A stretch of 64,000 nt of DNA from Thereva unica (lineage: Eukaryota; Arthropoda; Insecta; Diptera; Therevidae), in assembly GCA_949987705.1 (NCBI GenBank), contig OX465284.1, forward strand, positions 67,317,470 through 67,381,469, given 5' to 3'. This document shows, in pieces, positions 31,332 through 41,073 of this stretch. The position numbers and the translations under genes were made by a program. Numbering within the stretch: the stretch's first letter is position 1; each line of letters opens with the position of its first letter. The notes beneath the pieces were generated by a model. It saw only the letters and a list, made by a program, of their open reading frames with translations, was not told the origin of the DNA and made no database searches.

Positions 31332-32286
31332 TGGGCAAAAACGCGAAAAAAGGCATATTTGCACATTCAAAACCCAGCAAAAAAAAAGTTTACCGATCGA
31401 GTTTTTTGTGGGTTTTCCCCCCATATGGCCCCAAAACAAGCCCGTTTCTGTTACAGGGGTTACAAGGCGACAATCCTTATTTTTTGGAACTTTCTTAGGG
31501 AAATTTCTATATGTATTGAAGATTTCAAGAAAAAGCTGCCACGGAGGGGACTGCCACGGAGGGGACTATTTGACTTAAAATCGCTTTTCTGAGTTCAGGA
31601 AGAATCCTGAGTGAATTTCCGCTTACCGGTGACCACAGCTTCTTAGAACAACTTGAACTTTCCACTTCTGACGCGTTTTTTTCGGTTTGAAGTTGAAACC
31701 GCGACTGCCACGGAGGGGACTTGTTTGAATATGCGTTTGCACTTTGAATTTTAGAGCAAGCGAATTTTACAGTTAGGGATTCAAATCGAACGCGCCGAAT
31801 GGGTTTTCGAATTGTTGCAGGTTCATGAAACATCCCCCGAGCAGAGGGAGCCCCAACAGAACATTCGAACGCATGCAGGCTCTAGCGGCACTGCGGTTCG
31901 CAATTTTAACGGAAAATTTCGGACAAAATTCGAATACGTGTATGTTCTGTATTCTGGTGTTCCGGTTTGCGATAAAAGAGAAAAAATCAAAGTTTTAGGT
32001 CCCTAAAACCATTCGTGAAAGTCCTATCCCGAATCGCACAAGTTGGTCCATTTAATATGCGCAATTAATCTGGATTTTTGTAGTTGGGACATGCCACGGA
32101 GGGGACATTTTGCACAGTTTCTGGGGCCTGCCGGGCTTTATGGCTGGCTGGATGGCCGTTTTTTTTGTGGAAAAGTGTTGTCTAGGTCGATATCCTCCGA
32201 AAGCATTTTTTTTGGGTACTCATTTCCGACTCTAAAACGGTCATCGGCTCCGGACACGCATATGCCTTTTTCCGCGTTTTTGCCCA
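31332..32286. mobile_element. 955-bp TA-flanked inverted-repeat element inside BEL gag
   Basis: TIRs begin TGGGCAAAAACGCG and agree over about 27 bp (left 31332-31358, right 32260-32286, one A/G difference). TA stands on both sides (31330-31331, 32287-32288). The added length, 957 bp with the TA, is a multiple of three, so the BEL frame is the same on both sides. The interior is non-coding and holds four copies of TGCCACGGAGGGGAC (31537, 31552, 31706, 32092). Non-autonomous Tc1/mariner-type element; superfamily is inference. Confidence 0.9.
31537..32106 (+). repeat. four perfect 15-bp TGCCACGGAGGGGAC repeats
   Basis: Copies at 31537-31551 and 31552-31566 (head to tail), 31706-31720 and 32092-32106, all in the same orientation. 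They are GC-rich islands in an AT-rich element, and flanking sequence is not shared. They may be binding sites for a transposase or host factor; function unknown. Confidence 0.9.
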
Positions 32287-32891
32287 TATATCAACAACCT
32301 TTTTTTGTTATACCGGTTACACAAAACTTCCCATGCTGCCATATAATTTGCAGCAGTGGTGTCGAAGGAATCTAAATCCTTCCGGGCATCTCCCGTAAGA
32401 CTACTTTTCAAGTAGTGCATCTTATCTACCGTTGATAGTCGATCTTCATGATGTATGAGCGACACAAATCTGTCGTGGAAAGTTCTCCACGACGCGTATT
32501 GCCCGTCAAACTTAGGGATGTCCAAGGTTGGTAATTGTAAAATTGCCTTGGGTGAACCCGCTTGTTCACGTTCAGTCCCCGAGCTGACTAATAACCCATC
32601 TTTTAAATCTCCATAGAATTCGGAATACATTTCTTCGAATTCTTCGTACTGAATACCTTCCGAATATGCCAACACGGCGGCTTGGACTTTCTCATCTTCG
32701 ATACTATCGATATCTGCAACAACTAGTTCATCATGGTTTTCCTTAAATTTTTCCCATGTGGACTTTATCGATTCCAACTTTCCCGAAAGATACCCCCGGG
32801 TTCTCCGACCCACAGGTGTCTTTTTGTAGTTGGATAAGCTTTGATTCAACTCTCGCTTTAAGGCAATCTGTTGCCTCAGAATACCTTTCAT
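32287..32891 (-). CDS. gag: BEL/Pao Gag N-terminal part
   Basis: The native start of the BEL polyprotein is Met 32891; this part gives about 200 residues up to the inserted element. It has a coiled, charged N-terminus (LRQQIALKRELNQSLSNYKK), an acidic middle and the conserved BEL Gag block LPTLDIPKFDGQYASWRTFH with DKMHYLKSSLTGDARK and AAWEVLCNRY. This is a DUF1759-type capsid region. It is in the same frame as the downstream part across the inserted element, whose length keeps phase but brings stop codons. Without the insertion this would be one long gag-pol frame, the normal BEL arrangement. Confidence 0.9.
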
Positions 32892-33030
32892 TTTTTTGCT
32901 TTATATTAATATCACGGGGTTAGACAAATAACAAATAATTAAATCTTTGGACAAACTAAATAATTGAAGACAAATAAAAAGCTTTCAACTAGCACTTTAT
33001 CGGAAATTATATTTGATTTGACCACGACCT

Positions 33031-33048
33031 ATCCGGCTCGAAGGACCA
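33031..33048 (-). promoter_or_regulatory. BEL primer-binding site, tRNA-Tyr
   Basis: On the minus strand TGGTCCTTCGAGCCGGAT follows the 5' LTR directly. It is complementary for 18 bases to the 3' end of insect tRNA-Tyr (CCGGCTCGAAGGA plus CCA). Confidence 0.85.
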
Positions 33049-34823
33049 TGTTTCGGCGCGAGACGCCGAAAATAATAAAATTTTTAAATATTATTTTCAA
33101 ATCTCTAAAAAATGCTGTAAAAGGATAGGTCTCTGATAAAAACGCAGGAGTGGTTTAAAATTCAAATATAATTTCTTCTAAATATTATAAAAGCTAATTA
33201 AATCTATTTAAATTCTAGTTTTAACTAAATACTTTAAAAAATGTAAATGCAAATTTGTTTTATTTATTTGACTGAAGGTCAATTTAAAATTATCTTAAAA
33301 CAAATCCGGATAATTCCTGGATATCTGTAATTAGATAATAATTATTATTTGTCCAAAGATTTTATAATAGACAAAGCTCGGAGGTACTCTAAACTTTTGG
33401 GAAGATTTCCCTTGATATATACGCCGCTACAATCACTTGGCGTTCAATCACCGCAATAAGTGCCGTGCAATACTTGCTTCTTGCAAAAAGTGCTCTTTGA
33501 GCTTAAACTTGGCCACTATTGCTTAGTGAAATCAATAAAATATTAATTTTGGTCTTATTAACCACTTAAATGCATAAAAGAACCTTCTGCGAGCTTTTGT
33601 CTGGTTTTTGGTTCCACTCAAAGGTAATTTCACATTCACCTGTGTTTGGAGCCTTCAATATACATGTAAACTACTTTGGGATGTTTGAGGTATATCCTCA
33701 CCTTCAAAAATCCCTATTTAGTTTTAATTTTTGTATAATTATATTTTTGTTATGAAAATGCGACAAGGACTTTCAAAGTACGTAAAACCTTTGAAATTCC
33801 CTGTTTAAACACGTAGGGATATATGAATTATTTCCCTATTTTTGGTATAGATCTAATACCTATTACCAATACCCAAACCAATTAATTCTTACTATAAACT
33901 AACCCCCGAACCGACGGTGAAACCAATCGGTTATCTAAAGCCCTAACTTGGCGACTAATGCCTGCCAAAGTGTTTGATGTTGGACGGTAAATTACCTATC
34001 TAATTCCTGAAAAAAAATAAATTTATTTTATTAAAATGAGACGGTCAAAATGCCTGCCTCTACTCTGCGACGGCCAATGCCTGTCTGATTGAAATGTGTT
34101 ACGATGAGAACTTGCTTACTTGGACGGAATGTGAAACTTTAAAAGCCAAGTTCGTGCTGCTGCTGTGAACTTTATAGATCAGACGCATCCGATCGAAAGC
34201 TTAAAGCTGGGGGGGAGAAAGCTGTTATACACGTTTAAAGTCGTATAACTTTTGAGTTTAGACCAAATTGGTTTATTCTGATCTCACCCCAGCTTGAAGC
34301 TTTTGAGCTTTCTGATTGGAATTAACATTTCTACATGTCCTAATAAAATTGGGTAAGTAAAATTTAGTTTTGATTATTTTTATATATTTTTTAACGTTTA
34401 TTTTATTTTATTTATTTAATTTTAGATATTGAGCCCTGTTTTTTCCTGCTTCTTTTGGTTGAAGGCACTTGGTCCAGGTGCCTTCCAGGTAATTATTTAT
34501 TATATTTATTGTTGGTCAATTTTTAATCATTTTCTCTTTGCAGGTACTTTGTTAGTTAGTTAATAAGTAGTTAGATTTAGTTTTTATTTAGATGTAGGTT
34601 TATTTTAATTTTATTAGTTTAATTTAGTTGTAGTTTTAGAAATGTATTTTATAGGCTTAATATATTTTGTTACTAATTTATTTTGTGATTTTTGTTTACG
34701 TTTACTTGTTTGTATTGTATTGTGTTGTGTTTTAGGTTCCTTTTCAGGTCGTTTTGTTTATTTTTATATATCCATATTCTAATGGATTCGAAGATGGCTG
34801 TTACGTGCTACTGCGCCGTAACA
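33049..34823 (-). repeat. BEL 5' LTR
   Basis: 1,775 bp, one observed substitution relative to 24632-26406. Confidence 0.94.
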
Positions 34824-36332
34824 TTCGGTTTCTATAACTTTTATAATTTCTGGACGTTTAACATTCAATTCCAAATTATTTTTCTTTAAATAGTCCCTAC
34901 CTAAAATTACATTAGATTTCATAGTTGAGTCTTTAACTATAAACAATTGTAAATTGACAGACATCTCACCTAAAGTTATTAGACAATTTGTAATACCTAT
35001 AATTTGTAACGGACTGTCGTTAACTCCACAAAATTGATATGATTCCGCGTTGGCCGTCGTCACCAGATAAGATGGTATAAACTGCTGCTGCATTAAACTA
35101 ATTGGACTGCCTGAATCCACTAACGTTAGAAGGCGGCAATCGAAATACTCGGGATCATCAACTTCACCAAAGGTATACCTAATAAAAAACTCAAACTCAT
35201 TTTTAGGTGTAAATGCATACTTATACTGTTGGGTGTTTTGGATGGTCATCACTGCTGCTTGGTTCTGGCAATTTGATGAAGTATGACCAATTTTACCGCA
35301 TTTAAAACACGCTCCTGTCAATCTTTTGGGTTTAATACATTTGTTGCTCACGTGACCATATTCATTGCAATTAAAACATTTAATTTTAGTGGGACGCTCA
35401 TTATGGCTAAATCTTACTTCCGATGTGCGATTTTTTGTATGTTCTTGCGTTACTGTAAATTGTGACTTCATTTTCTCGTATTTTCTGAGTGCATGTTTAA
35501 GTTCGGTTAACGAGTCGGCACCATATAAAAGCGTTTTGTTTACATGTGAATCTTGAATTCCGTTTATTATGTATTGAATGACGTCTGTTTCTTCAATGCT
35601 TGCTAAGGAAGCAATCTCTTGCATTAAAAACACATATTGCTGAAAAGTCTCTTCCTTTTTCTTCTTACGAGCTCTCAATTCATTGTGCACATCTGCACTT
35701 GTCACTTTTCTAGAGAATTCTCGTAACAATTCATTTTTAAACTCACACCAAGACTTTAAGCTAACGGTTCTAAGAAATATTTTGGCGGTTCCAGTCATCA
35801 ACCGTTTTGCGTAAATAAGACGCGTTCTAGAGTCCCACGAAAATATTTCTGCTGACTCCTCAAAATTTTGTAGCCACTTTTTCACACAATAGTTATCATC
35901 ACCACTAAAATTAACAAAAGATTCTTCCACATCTTTAAAACTTACAAAACATCTTTTTTCCTCGGATTCCGATAATTGTGAAATTTGACGCTTTAATTCT
36001 GCAATTTTCTGTTTTTTCAGAAGTTGTTGACGAAGATTTGCAATTTCCATGTCTAAGGCGTAATTTCCGCTCTCGTCATCCGTTATGTCCTCAGGCGCAT
36101 TACTGTTATCACCAATACCCTCATTGACCTCTAAAGACGCATGGTCATTAGGCATGTGGGTAACGGGGAAATGTTCGTCGATTTCTGTGCTGTTCAAGTC
36201 TTTTATCGCTTCCTCAAGCCTTAATCTCAAGGCTGTTTTAACTCCTGTCGTTGGAAGTCCTAATTTAGCCAATTTTTCCTTCAGCTCGTTAGCTGTAGCA
36301 TTTTCTAAAAAATTTTGCACACGCGCCTCCAT
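34824..36332 (-). CDS. gag: gypsy Gag and protease (5' part of the gag-pol frame), with SAP-like N-terminus
   Basis: Starts at Met 36332. Residues 13-45 (ANELKEKLAKLGLPTTGVKT) match a SAP DNA-binding helix-turn-helix pattern, unusual in Gag. An acidic segment and a coiled coil (LRQQLLKKQKIAELKRQISQ) follow, then a retrotransposon capsid region (about residues 140-290) and two CCHC knuckles (CFNCNEYGHVSNKC, CFKCGKIGHTSSNC). The protease motif LTLVDSGSPISLM follows, then GRDYLKK. The frame is continuous with Pol at 24631 but is cut by the BEL insertion; the longest frame reads 14 alien codons into the BEL LTR before stopping at 34779. Intact otherwise. Confidence 0.88.
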
Positions 36333-36569
36333 GTTTTTTTTATATACGTATTGTTTCTATTCACACGTGCAAAAATTGCAAATTATTCATAAAAATGTAA
36401 AAACTGATCTTTAAATCACATATGATGATCCTTTCTACAATATATTTTGTTTGGTCACTTTTAAGCCTTTATCACCATGAGATTTCATGCACCGTTACAC
36501 GTAAAATTGAAACTCCAGTTAATATAACTTTTGATCACCGATGATCGTAAATTAAAATTATAAAATGTC

Positions 36570-36592
36570 GCGGATAAATCTCACTTCTGAAA
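36570..36592 (-). promoter_or_regulatory. possible gypsy primer-binding site, tRNA-Leu-like
   Basis: After the 5' LTR the minus strand reads ATTTCAGAAGTGAGATTT. The core TCAGAAGTGxGATT resembles the complement of tRNA-Leu upstream of its CCA, slightly offset from the LTR edge. Moderate support only. Confidence 0.45.
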
Positions 36593-36593
36593 T

Positions 36594-36863
36594 TGTAGGG
36601 AATTTTGGGTTTTTCTTCTATTCGTAAACTTTAGATTTAATAATAAAATAATCAACAACACAGCACGGAACCGACATATACTTGACAAGACGGCACAAAG
36701 AAAAAAAGCGAGTGTATTCACAACGATCGTTTAATGTCGACTGACTGTTCATACATCATGTTGAATCTCGAATCCGAGATTCTGCACCGTTAGTGACTGG
36801 CACACAAAGGCGAATGAAATTTTTTTTTTATTCCCTTTTTTTTTTTTTCAATAATTTCCTACA
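36594..36863 (-). repeat. gypsy 5' LTR (LTR2)
   Basis: 270 bp, same orientation as LTR1. It is followed by GATT, which are also the four bases after LTR1, and then by the inverted 3' region. Confidence 0.88.
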
Positions 36864-37511
36864 GATTGGTAATAATGAAAACCATTTGTGAAAGTACTAT
36901 TATATTGAATTGTTTATGTAGTATTTCGAATTTAAAGGATAAAAGAACTTTAAAAAAAAGAAATGTATGTCACTTAAGTATACTTGTCATGGTAATGATT
37001 TCTATTTATGTATGTATGTTTTATACATTCTTTATCAAGAATATATATAATAAGTAAATATCGGTAATGTTAGATAAATCTAGTTAATTTTTGATTTATT
37101 TTCTAAATCTTTATTTATATAAGACAGTAATCAGAAATTATTGCTAACCAATAATATTTAAGAGTAACACTGTCATACCGTAAGTGATCGGCATATCTCT
37201 TAAGAAATAATCGGGTCGATTATTAGTCAGGATGGTCGAATCTGTAGGAAATTATTGAAAAAAAAAAAAGGGAATAAAAAAAAAATTTCATTCGCCTTTG
37301 TGTGCCAGTCACTAACGGTGCAGAATCTCGGATTCGAGATTCAACATGATGTATGAACAGTCAGTCGACATTAAACGATCGTTGTGAATACACTCGCTTT
37401 TTTTCTTTGTGCCGTCTTGTCAAGTATATGTCGGTTCCGTGCTGTGTTGTTGATTATTTTATTATTAAATCTAAAGTTTACGAATAGAAGAAAAACCCAA
37501 AATTCCCTACA
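36864..37511 (+). repeat. inverted copy of the gypsy 3' UTR plus a third LTR
   Basis: 36868-37242 is the reverse complement of 21373-21748. 37243-37511 (269 bp) is an LTR in opposite orientation to LTR1 and LTR2. With LTR2 this makes a palindrome (LTR, about 375-bp spacer, reversed LTR). The spacer begins inside the 3' UTR with no coding sequence. Confidence 0.9.
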
Positions 37512-38077
37512 CTGCTGAACTTGTTCAAGCGGTCTGGCCTACAAATTCTTAGCTACTATTTCCCATTATTATAATTTTCCAAAGTTGTTAAATAACTTAA
37601 AATATAGATAATTCCGAACGTTACATAAAATTCTAATTCATCCGACACGCGAAACTGGCTAGAAGCGAGTTATTCGTCGAGAAGTGTCGCAACCTTCGCA
37701 ATTGACTTTGCACCCGCTATGTCGCGGACATGAAATGACATAGAGTTTCGGTCAATAGCCCATTTGAAAGATATTTTAATGCCTGAATTTCTGCTGTTTA
37801 CTACATTATCATATGAGCAACCGTTAAGGTTATTCAAAAAAAAATTGCGTTATCAGTTATTTCAAAAGCACGTGATTTGCGAACTTTGGCGTTGGATTGC
37901 TCGCAAACTATACAAGAATGACGACCAAGGGCTCATTCTAAAGATAATTACCAGCACTTTAAGTTTGGTAATCGGCATTAACCCACACAAATTAATATCT
38001 TACGAGTTAATCGCAAAAAAGTGCATTCAACCCCTACCACACGATCAAGGTTGAACTTTGAGCGGCCTAACTTTCAT
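37512..38077 (+). other. 3' continuation of LOA copy 1, then unidentified sequence
   Basis: CTGCTGAACTTGTTCAAGCG continues the LOA C-terminal frame (SRLL, then NLFKRSGLQIL) for about 50 bp, after which an AT-rich tail follows. A 96-codon plus frame at 37764-38054 starts MKDILMPEFLLF and is not recognised. No other feature is seen. Confidence 0.6.
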
Positions 38078-38079
38078 TA

Positions 38080-38450
38080 CGTTTACATCATTTACTTGAG
38101 TTCCTGACTTGAAATTTACTTGAAACTCAAGTTGTCTTGAAGATTCCTTGAACTGACACTTGGCCTTTCATATTATAACAGAAACTATCTTCAAATTATA
38201 ATATAAATAACTTTAAAAATATTGCATCAAAAGTATACATTCACTACAGTTTTTATCTTCTTCTTGTTCCAAGGAAAAAATACGCAAAATTTCAAGTATT
38301 CAAGAAGTGTTTACATGAGCTTTTTCAAGTCAATTAAACAAATTTTTGTGATTTACTTGACTCAAGTATACTTGAAGTCAGGACGAGTTTACATGCATAT
38401 TTAGTTACTTGAAATCTACTTCAAGTATACTTCAAGTAAGCATGTAAACG
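38080..38450. mobile_element. 371-bp MITE with TA duplication
   Basis: Ends CGTTTACATcA/TGCATGTAAACG are inverted, flanked by TA (38078-38079, 38451-38452). The interior is full of ACTTGAAG/CTTCAAGT words in both orientations, so it folds extensively. A related fragment (GCGTTTCCATGACAGCTTGAAGC) is embedded near 38990-39070. Confidence 0.75.
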
Positions 38451-38707
38451 TAATGTTTGAGCCAAATCAACTTACAGATCTGGTTGTGAGCTCATTTTGT
38501 AGATAATTCTATTCTCCCACACCTTGCCATTGATCATTTTCAGCTATCACTGGGCTGGCATACACGGATCGTAATATCAACACCAAAAAACCGGTTTTTT
38601 ATGATACTCTCGGGGTACATGGGTATTTATTTTATCGAGTAACTTTATTATCCCTACACGGAATATCTATGTGTGCACAACCCGAACGCGAATAGCAAAG
38701 AGATATA

Positions 38708-39622
38708 CACTGACATATAGGAATGGACTGCTGATTGACAATGCTGAATGGCACAATTTTTCTCCTGATATAGAAAACCTTTTTTACGTAAACAAAAAAA
38801 AATTTCTTCGAATTTAAGAGGAAATAAGTGATAAAATGTCTGTAATAATTACTAGAAATATATTTCCATCACTCATTATTATTTGCCAGCAGTTTTTCCA
38901 TTAAATAAATGTATTTATCTCAAAACTGTGACGGTTATTTCCCCTGTTTAACGAACTTTTCAAAATAGCTCAAGAGTGAGATATAATGCGTTTCCATGAC
39001 AGCTTGAAGCTTACTTGAAGCTTACTTCAAGTACAAATCTAATATCGACTGGAGTCGACTGGAGTCGAGTTTACATCGCTGACATGCGCTGACTATTACA
39101 GTTCATTGGAATTTACCACTTTTTTGTATGGGATTTTGTTCATTTAGCAGTCCATTATTATTACTACCTTTATAAGCGGAGTTTCACTCCTGGATCTTCA
39201 ATCCAAAGTAAAACTCCCGATGCGTTTATAAGCAATGGGAGTGTAAATCCAAAATACTTTCTGGTTTGAGATGACAGCTCCAAGCTCAAATTCAAAATCA
39301 TCGCAAAGACAAATATAAACCCAATGTTTAATTTAATGTATTTAAAAATATCAATAAACAAAGAAAAAAATCTATTGTTGCAAAATAAAACACCCAGCTT
39401 CTTCTTTACAAAGTTTTCCCCCTTTGGAAAAAATTCTCACTCCCAGTCAGCGTTTATAAGCACAACATAAACCGGGATCGAAGTTTCACTCCAGCTTTTT
39501 CTTCGGGAGCGAAAATCCAAGTTCTGGATTTTCGCTCCTGGTTTATAAGCGGTGTTTCACTCCGGATCGAAACTTCCATCCGGAGGGAAACTCCGCTTGT
39601 AAACGTAGTATATATGTCAGTG
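38708..39622. mobile_element. second copy of the CACTGACATATAG family, itself interrupted
   Basis: The start CACTGACATATAGGAATGGA and end TATATGTCAGTG match the 15895-16343 element. The target duplication GAGATATA lies at 38700-38707 and 39623-39630. The right TIR is split by a 445-bp MITE. Parts of the interior differ from copy 1. Confidence 0.88.
39164..39608. mobile_element. 445-bp MITE with TA duplication
   Basis: The left end CTACCTTTATAAGCGGAGTT and the inverse of the right end CTACGTTTACAAGCGGAGTT agree at about 24 of 27 positions. TA flanks at 39162-39163 and 39609-39610. The interior repeats the GGAGTTTCACTCC and GCGAAAATCC words in both orientations. It lies inside the right TIR of the element at 38708-39622. 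Confidence 0.85.
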
Positions 39623-39799
39623 GAGATATATCAATATCAGACCCAAAGAAGATAAGAAGAAACATTTGTGCATGTGTTAGTTTTCACGCCAAAATTTTCT
39701 GTTCAAAAAGTTGCAACAACGTTCTCTCTTCCTTTTGCCCCTCTGTCCTTGAAACCGGTTTTTTAGTCTTGACGTTATGATCCGTGTATGCCATCCCAT

Positions 39800-40148
39800 T
39801 GCATGCAAACGAGTTATTTATTAGAAACAACCTCTCCCTCTTTTTCAAAATGGCGGCTTTTCCCAAAACACTGCTACCCCGCAAACTTGGTTTTTTCATT
39901 CTCGTACATCTGAGCCAATTCCAAAAAAAATTTCGTACATCGTAAAATGTAATTTCATTGCCTTTTTTCGACTAATTGCACTGGATTAATTTGTTGCTAT
40001 ATAGTATAATTTTCTTTTTTAATAAAATCGTTGCTATGGTTTTACACTGTAGTACTTAAAAAAAAATTAATATTTCCAGAATAACTGATTTTTCCAGAAT
40101 CAAATAGAATAAGATAATAATCATAAATATAAACAACACAAAAATACA
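39800..40148. other. region after the last PIG-Q donor, no exon found
   Basis: The minus strand has no acceptor followed by PIG-Q-like sequence. A 71-codon minus frame at 39684-39899 has no family resemblance. Confidence 0.5.
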
Positions 40149-40154
40149 ACTTAC

Positions 40155-41073
40155 CGTAGCAAAAACGATATAGTACACAAATACCGTAGGTAATAAGAAG
40201 AGAAGAGTAGTAAAAAATATTGTCGCCAAATAAAGTTGTCGATTCATATAATCATGAGACTCAGCTCGGCCTACAAAAAAATATATTGTCATTTTATTAT
40301 TAGAATGAATACGAAACAAAGAACAGAGTGGACGGTATTTTCCCCATCAAGTTTAATGAAAACCAAAATATGAAATCATATATTGTTGAAACTAATGGTT
40401 AAAAACCAAACAATGTTTTATACAGAATAAATTTACCAAGAATACCTTTTAAAACATTTTTACGTCTGCCCAAAACTACTTTCCATAAAGCTGATATGCC
40501 AACCTTCTCTATGTTATATAAACTAAAAGACATGGAATATATGTATTAACAAACATTGTCAACTGTCGAAAACACTTACACTGATGCAAAAACGAAAAAC
40601 GATTGGGCATGTAAACTAAGTAAAATAATAAGATCAGAAAGGATGGCTAGCTGAAAAGATAATCCAAGAATGCCAAGAACCCCAATCGGAAATATGAAAT
40701 AAAATATTGACGGCCCAATAATTTCTAAAAAGAAGAAAATATTTATAAAATTTAATAAATTTTATATAACATCAAAATTACCAATAAATGTTGCCCACAA
40801 ATCCATATGGTACGTAGAGCAGTCGAGGAAGAAATTGTTCAGTTGTGCATTTAATTTCAATCCGATGGGATTACCTTTTAGAGATTGTATTAATGTTCTC
40901 ATTTGCAAGATAATGTTCTAGAAGAAATAAAAGCTAGTATTCAATTGACTTGCGGAAATGAAAGAACTACCTTAGATATATTAGGGGCATATTTTCCTGG
41001 TTCGTTGAAGAAAACCCATGCCATCACAAGTACACCCGTAATAACATCAAATGCGACTTTTCCTCTTTGCTTT
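40155..41073 (-). CDS. PIG-Q: PIG-Q exons 2-6 (membrane core)
   Basis: Five short exons of 103, 136, 145, 77 and 116 bp separated by small introns. Donor/acceptor pairs read: AAG/GTAGTT to TTCTAG, ATTG/GTAATT to TTTTAG, AGT/GTAAGT to TTTTAG, AAAG/GTATTC to TTGTAG, and a final donor ACG/GTAAGT at 40149-40154 whose partner was not found. The encoded stretch contains at least five hydrophobic spans. No stop codon is seen in the spliced frame. Confidence 0.87.

Larger units (their letters stand above)
24632..34823 (-). mobile_element. BEL/Pao LTR retrotransposon, very young, nested in the gypsy gag-pol
   Basis: Two 1,775-bp LTRs (24632-26406, 33049-34823) begin and end TG...CA and are flanked by the 5-bp duplication TTCGG (24627-24631, 34824-34828). 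By eye I saw one substitution between them (25506 T, 33923 C) and no net length change. It is coded on the minus strand: primer site for tRNA-Tyr, a single gag-pol frame, polypurine tract. The gag portion is split by a 955-bp TA-flanked element. It inserted into the gypsy gag-pol frame just after the protease region. Confidence 0.95.
21107..37511 (-). mobile_element. Ty3/gypsy retrotransposon with a third, inverted LTR, nested in the LOA copy
   Basis: The element is coded on the minus strand: 5' LTR 36594-36863, gag-pro at 36332-34824, pol at 24631-21840, 3' LTR 21107-21372. Beyond the 5' LTR lies a reversed copy of the 3' untranslated region (36868-37242) and a reversed LTR (37243-37511). 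The outer flanks carry CTGC (21103-21106, 37512-37515), and the LOA reading frame is continuous across the insertion when one CTGC is counted. So the whole three-LTR structure entered as one insertion. A BEL element later inserted at 24632-34823. Coding sequence is open apart from that. Confidence 0.87.
38551..39798. mobile_element. inverted-repeat element hosting two nested elements
   Basis: TGGGCTGGCATACACGGATC (38551-38570) and its inverted partner at 39779-39798 continue into matching AAAAAACCGGTTT blocks, about 47 bp of TIR with few mismatches. No target duplication is clear. Most of its interior is the younger element at 38708-39622. Confidence 0.65.

Noticed and set aside
31332..32286. 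possible CRISPR-like array because of the 15-bp repeats
   Set aside because: Only four copies with irregular spacing, no conserved spacer length, eukaryotic transposon context.
36866..37057. 63-codon frame, also at 21558-21740 on the other strand
   Set aside because: It is the inverted gypsy 3' UTR; no protein-like features.
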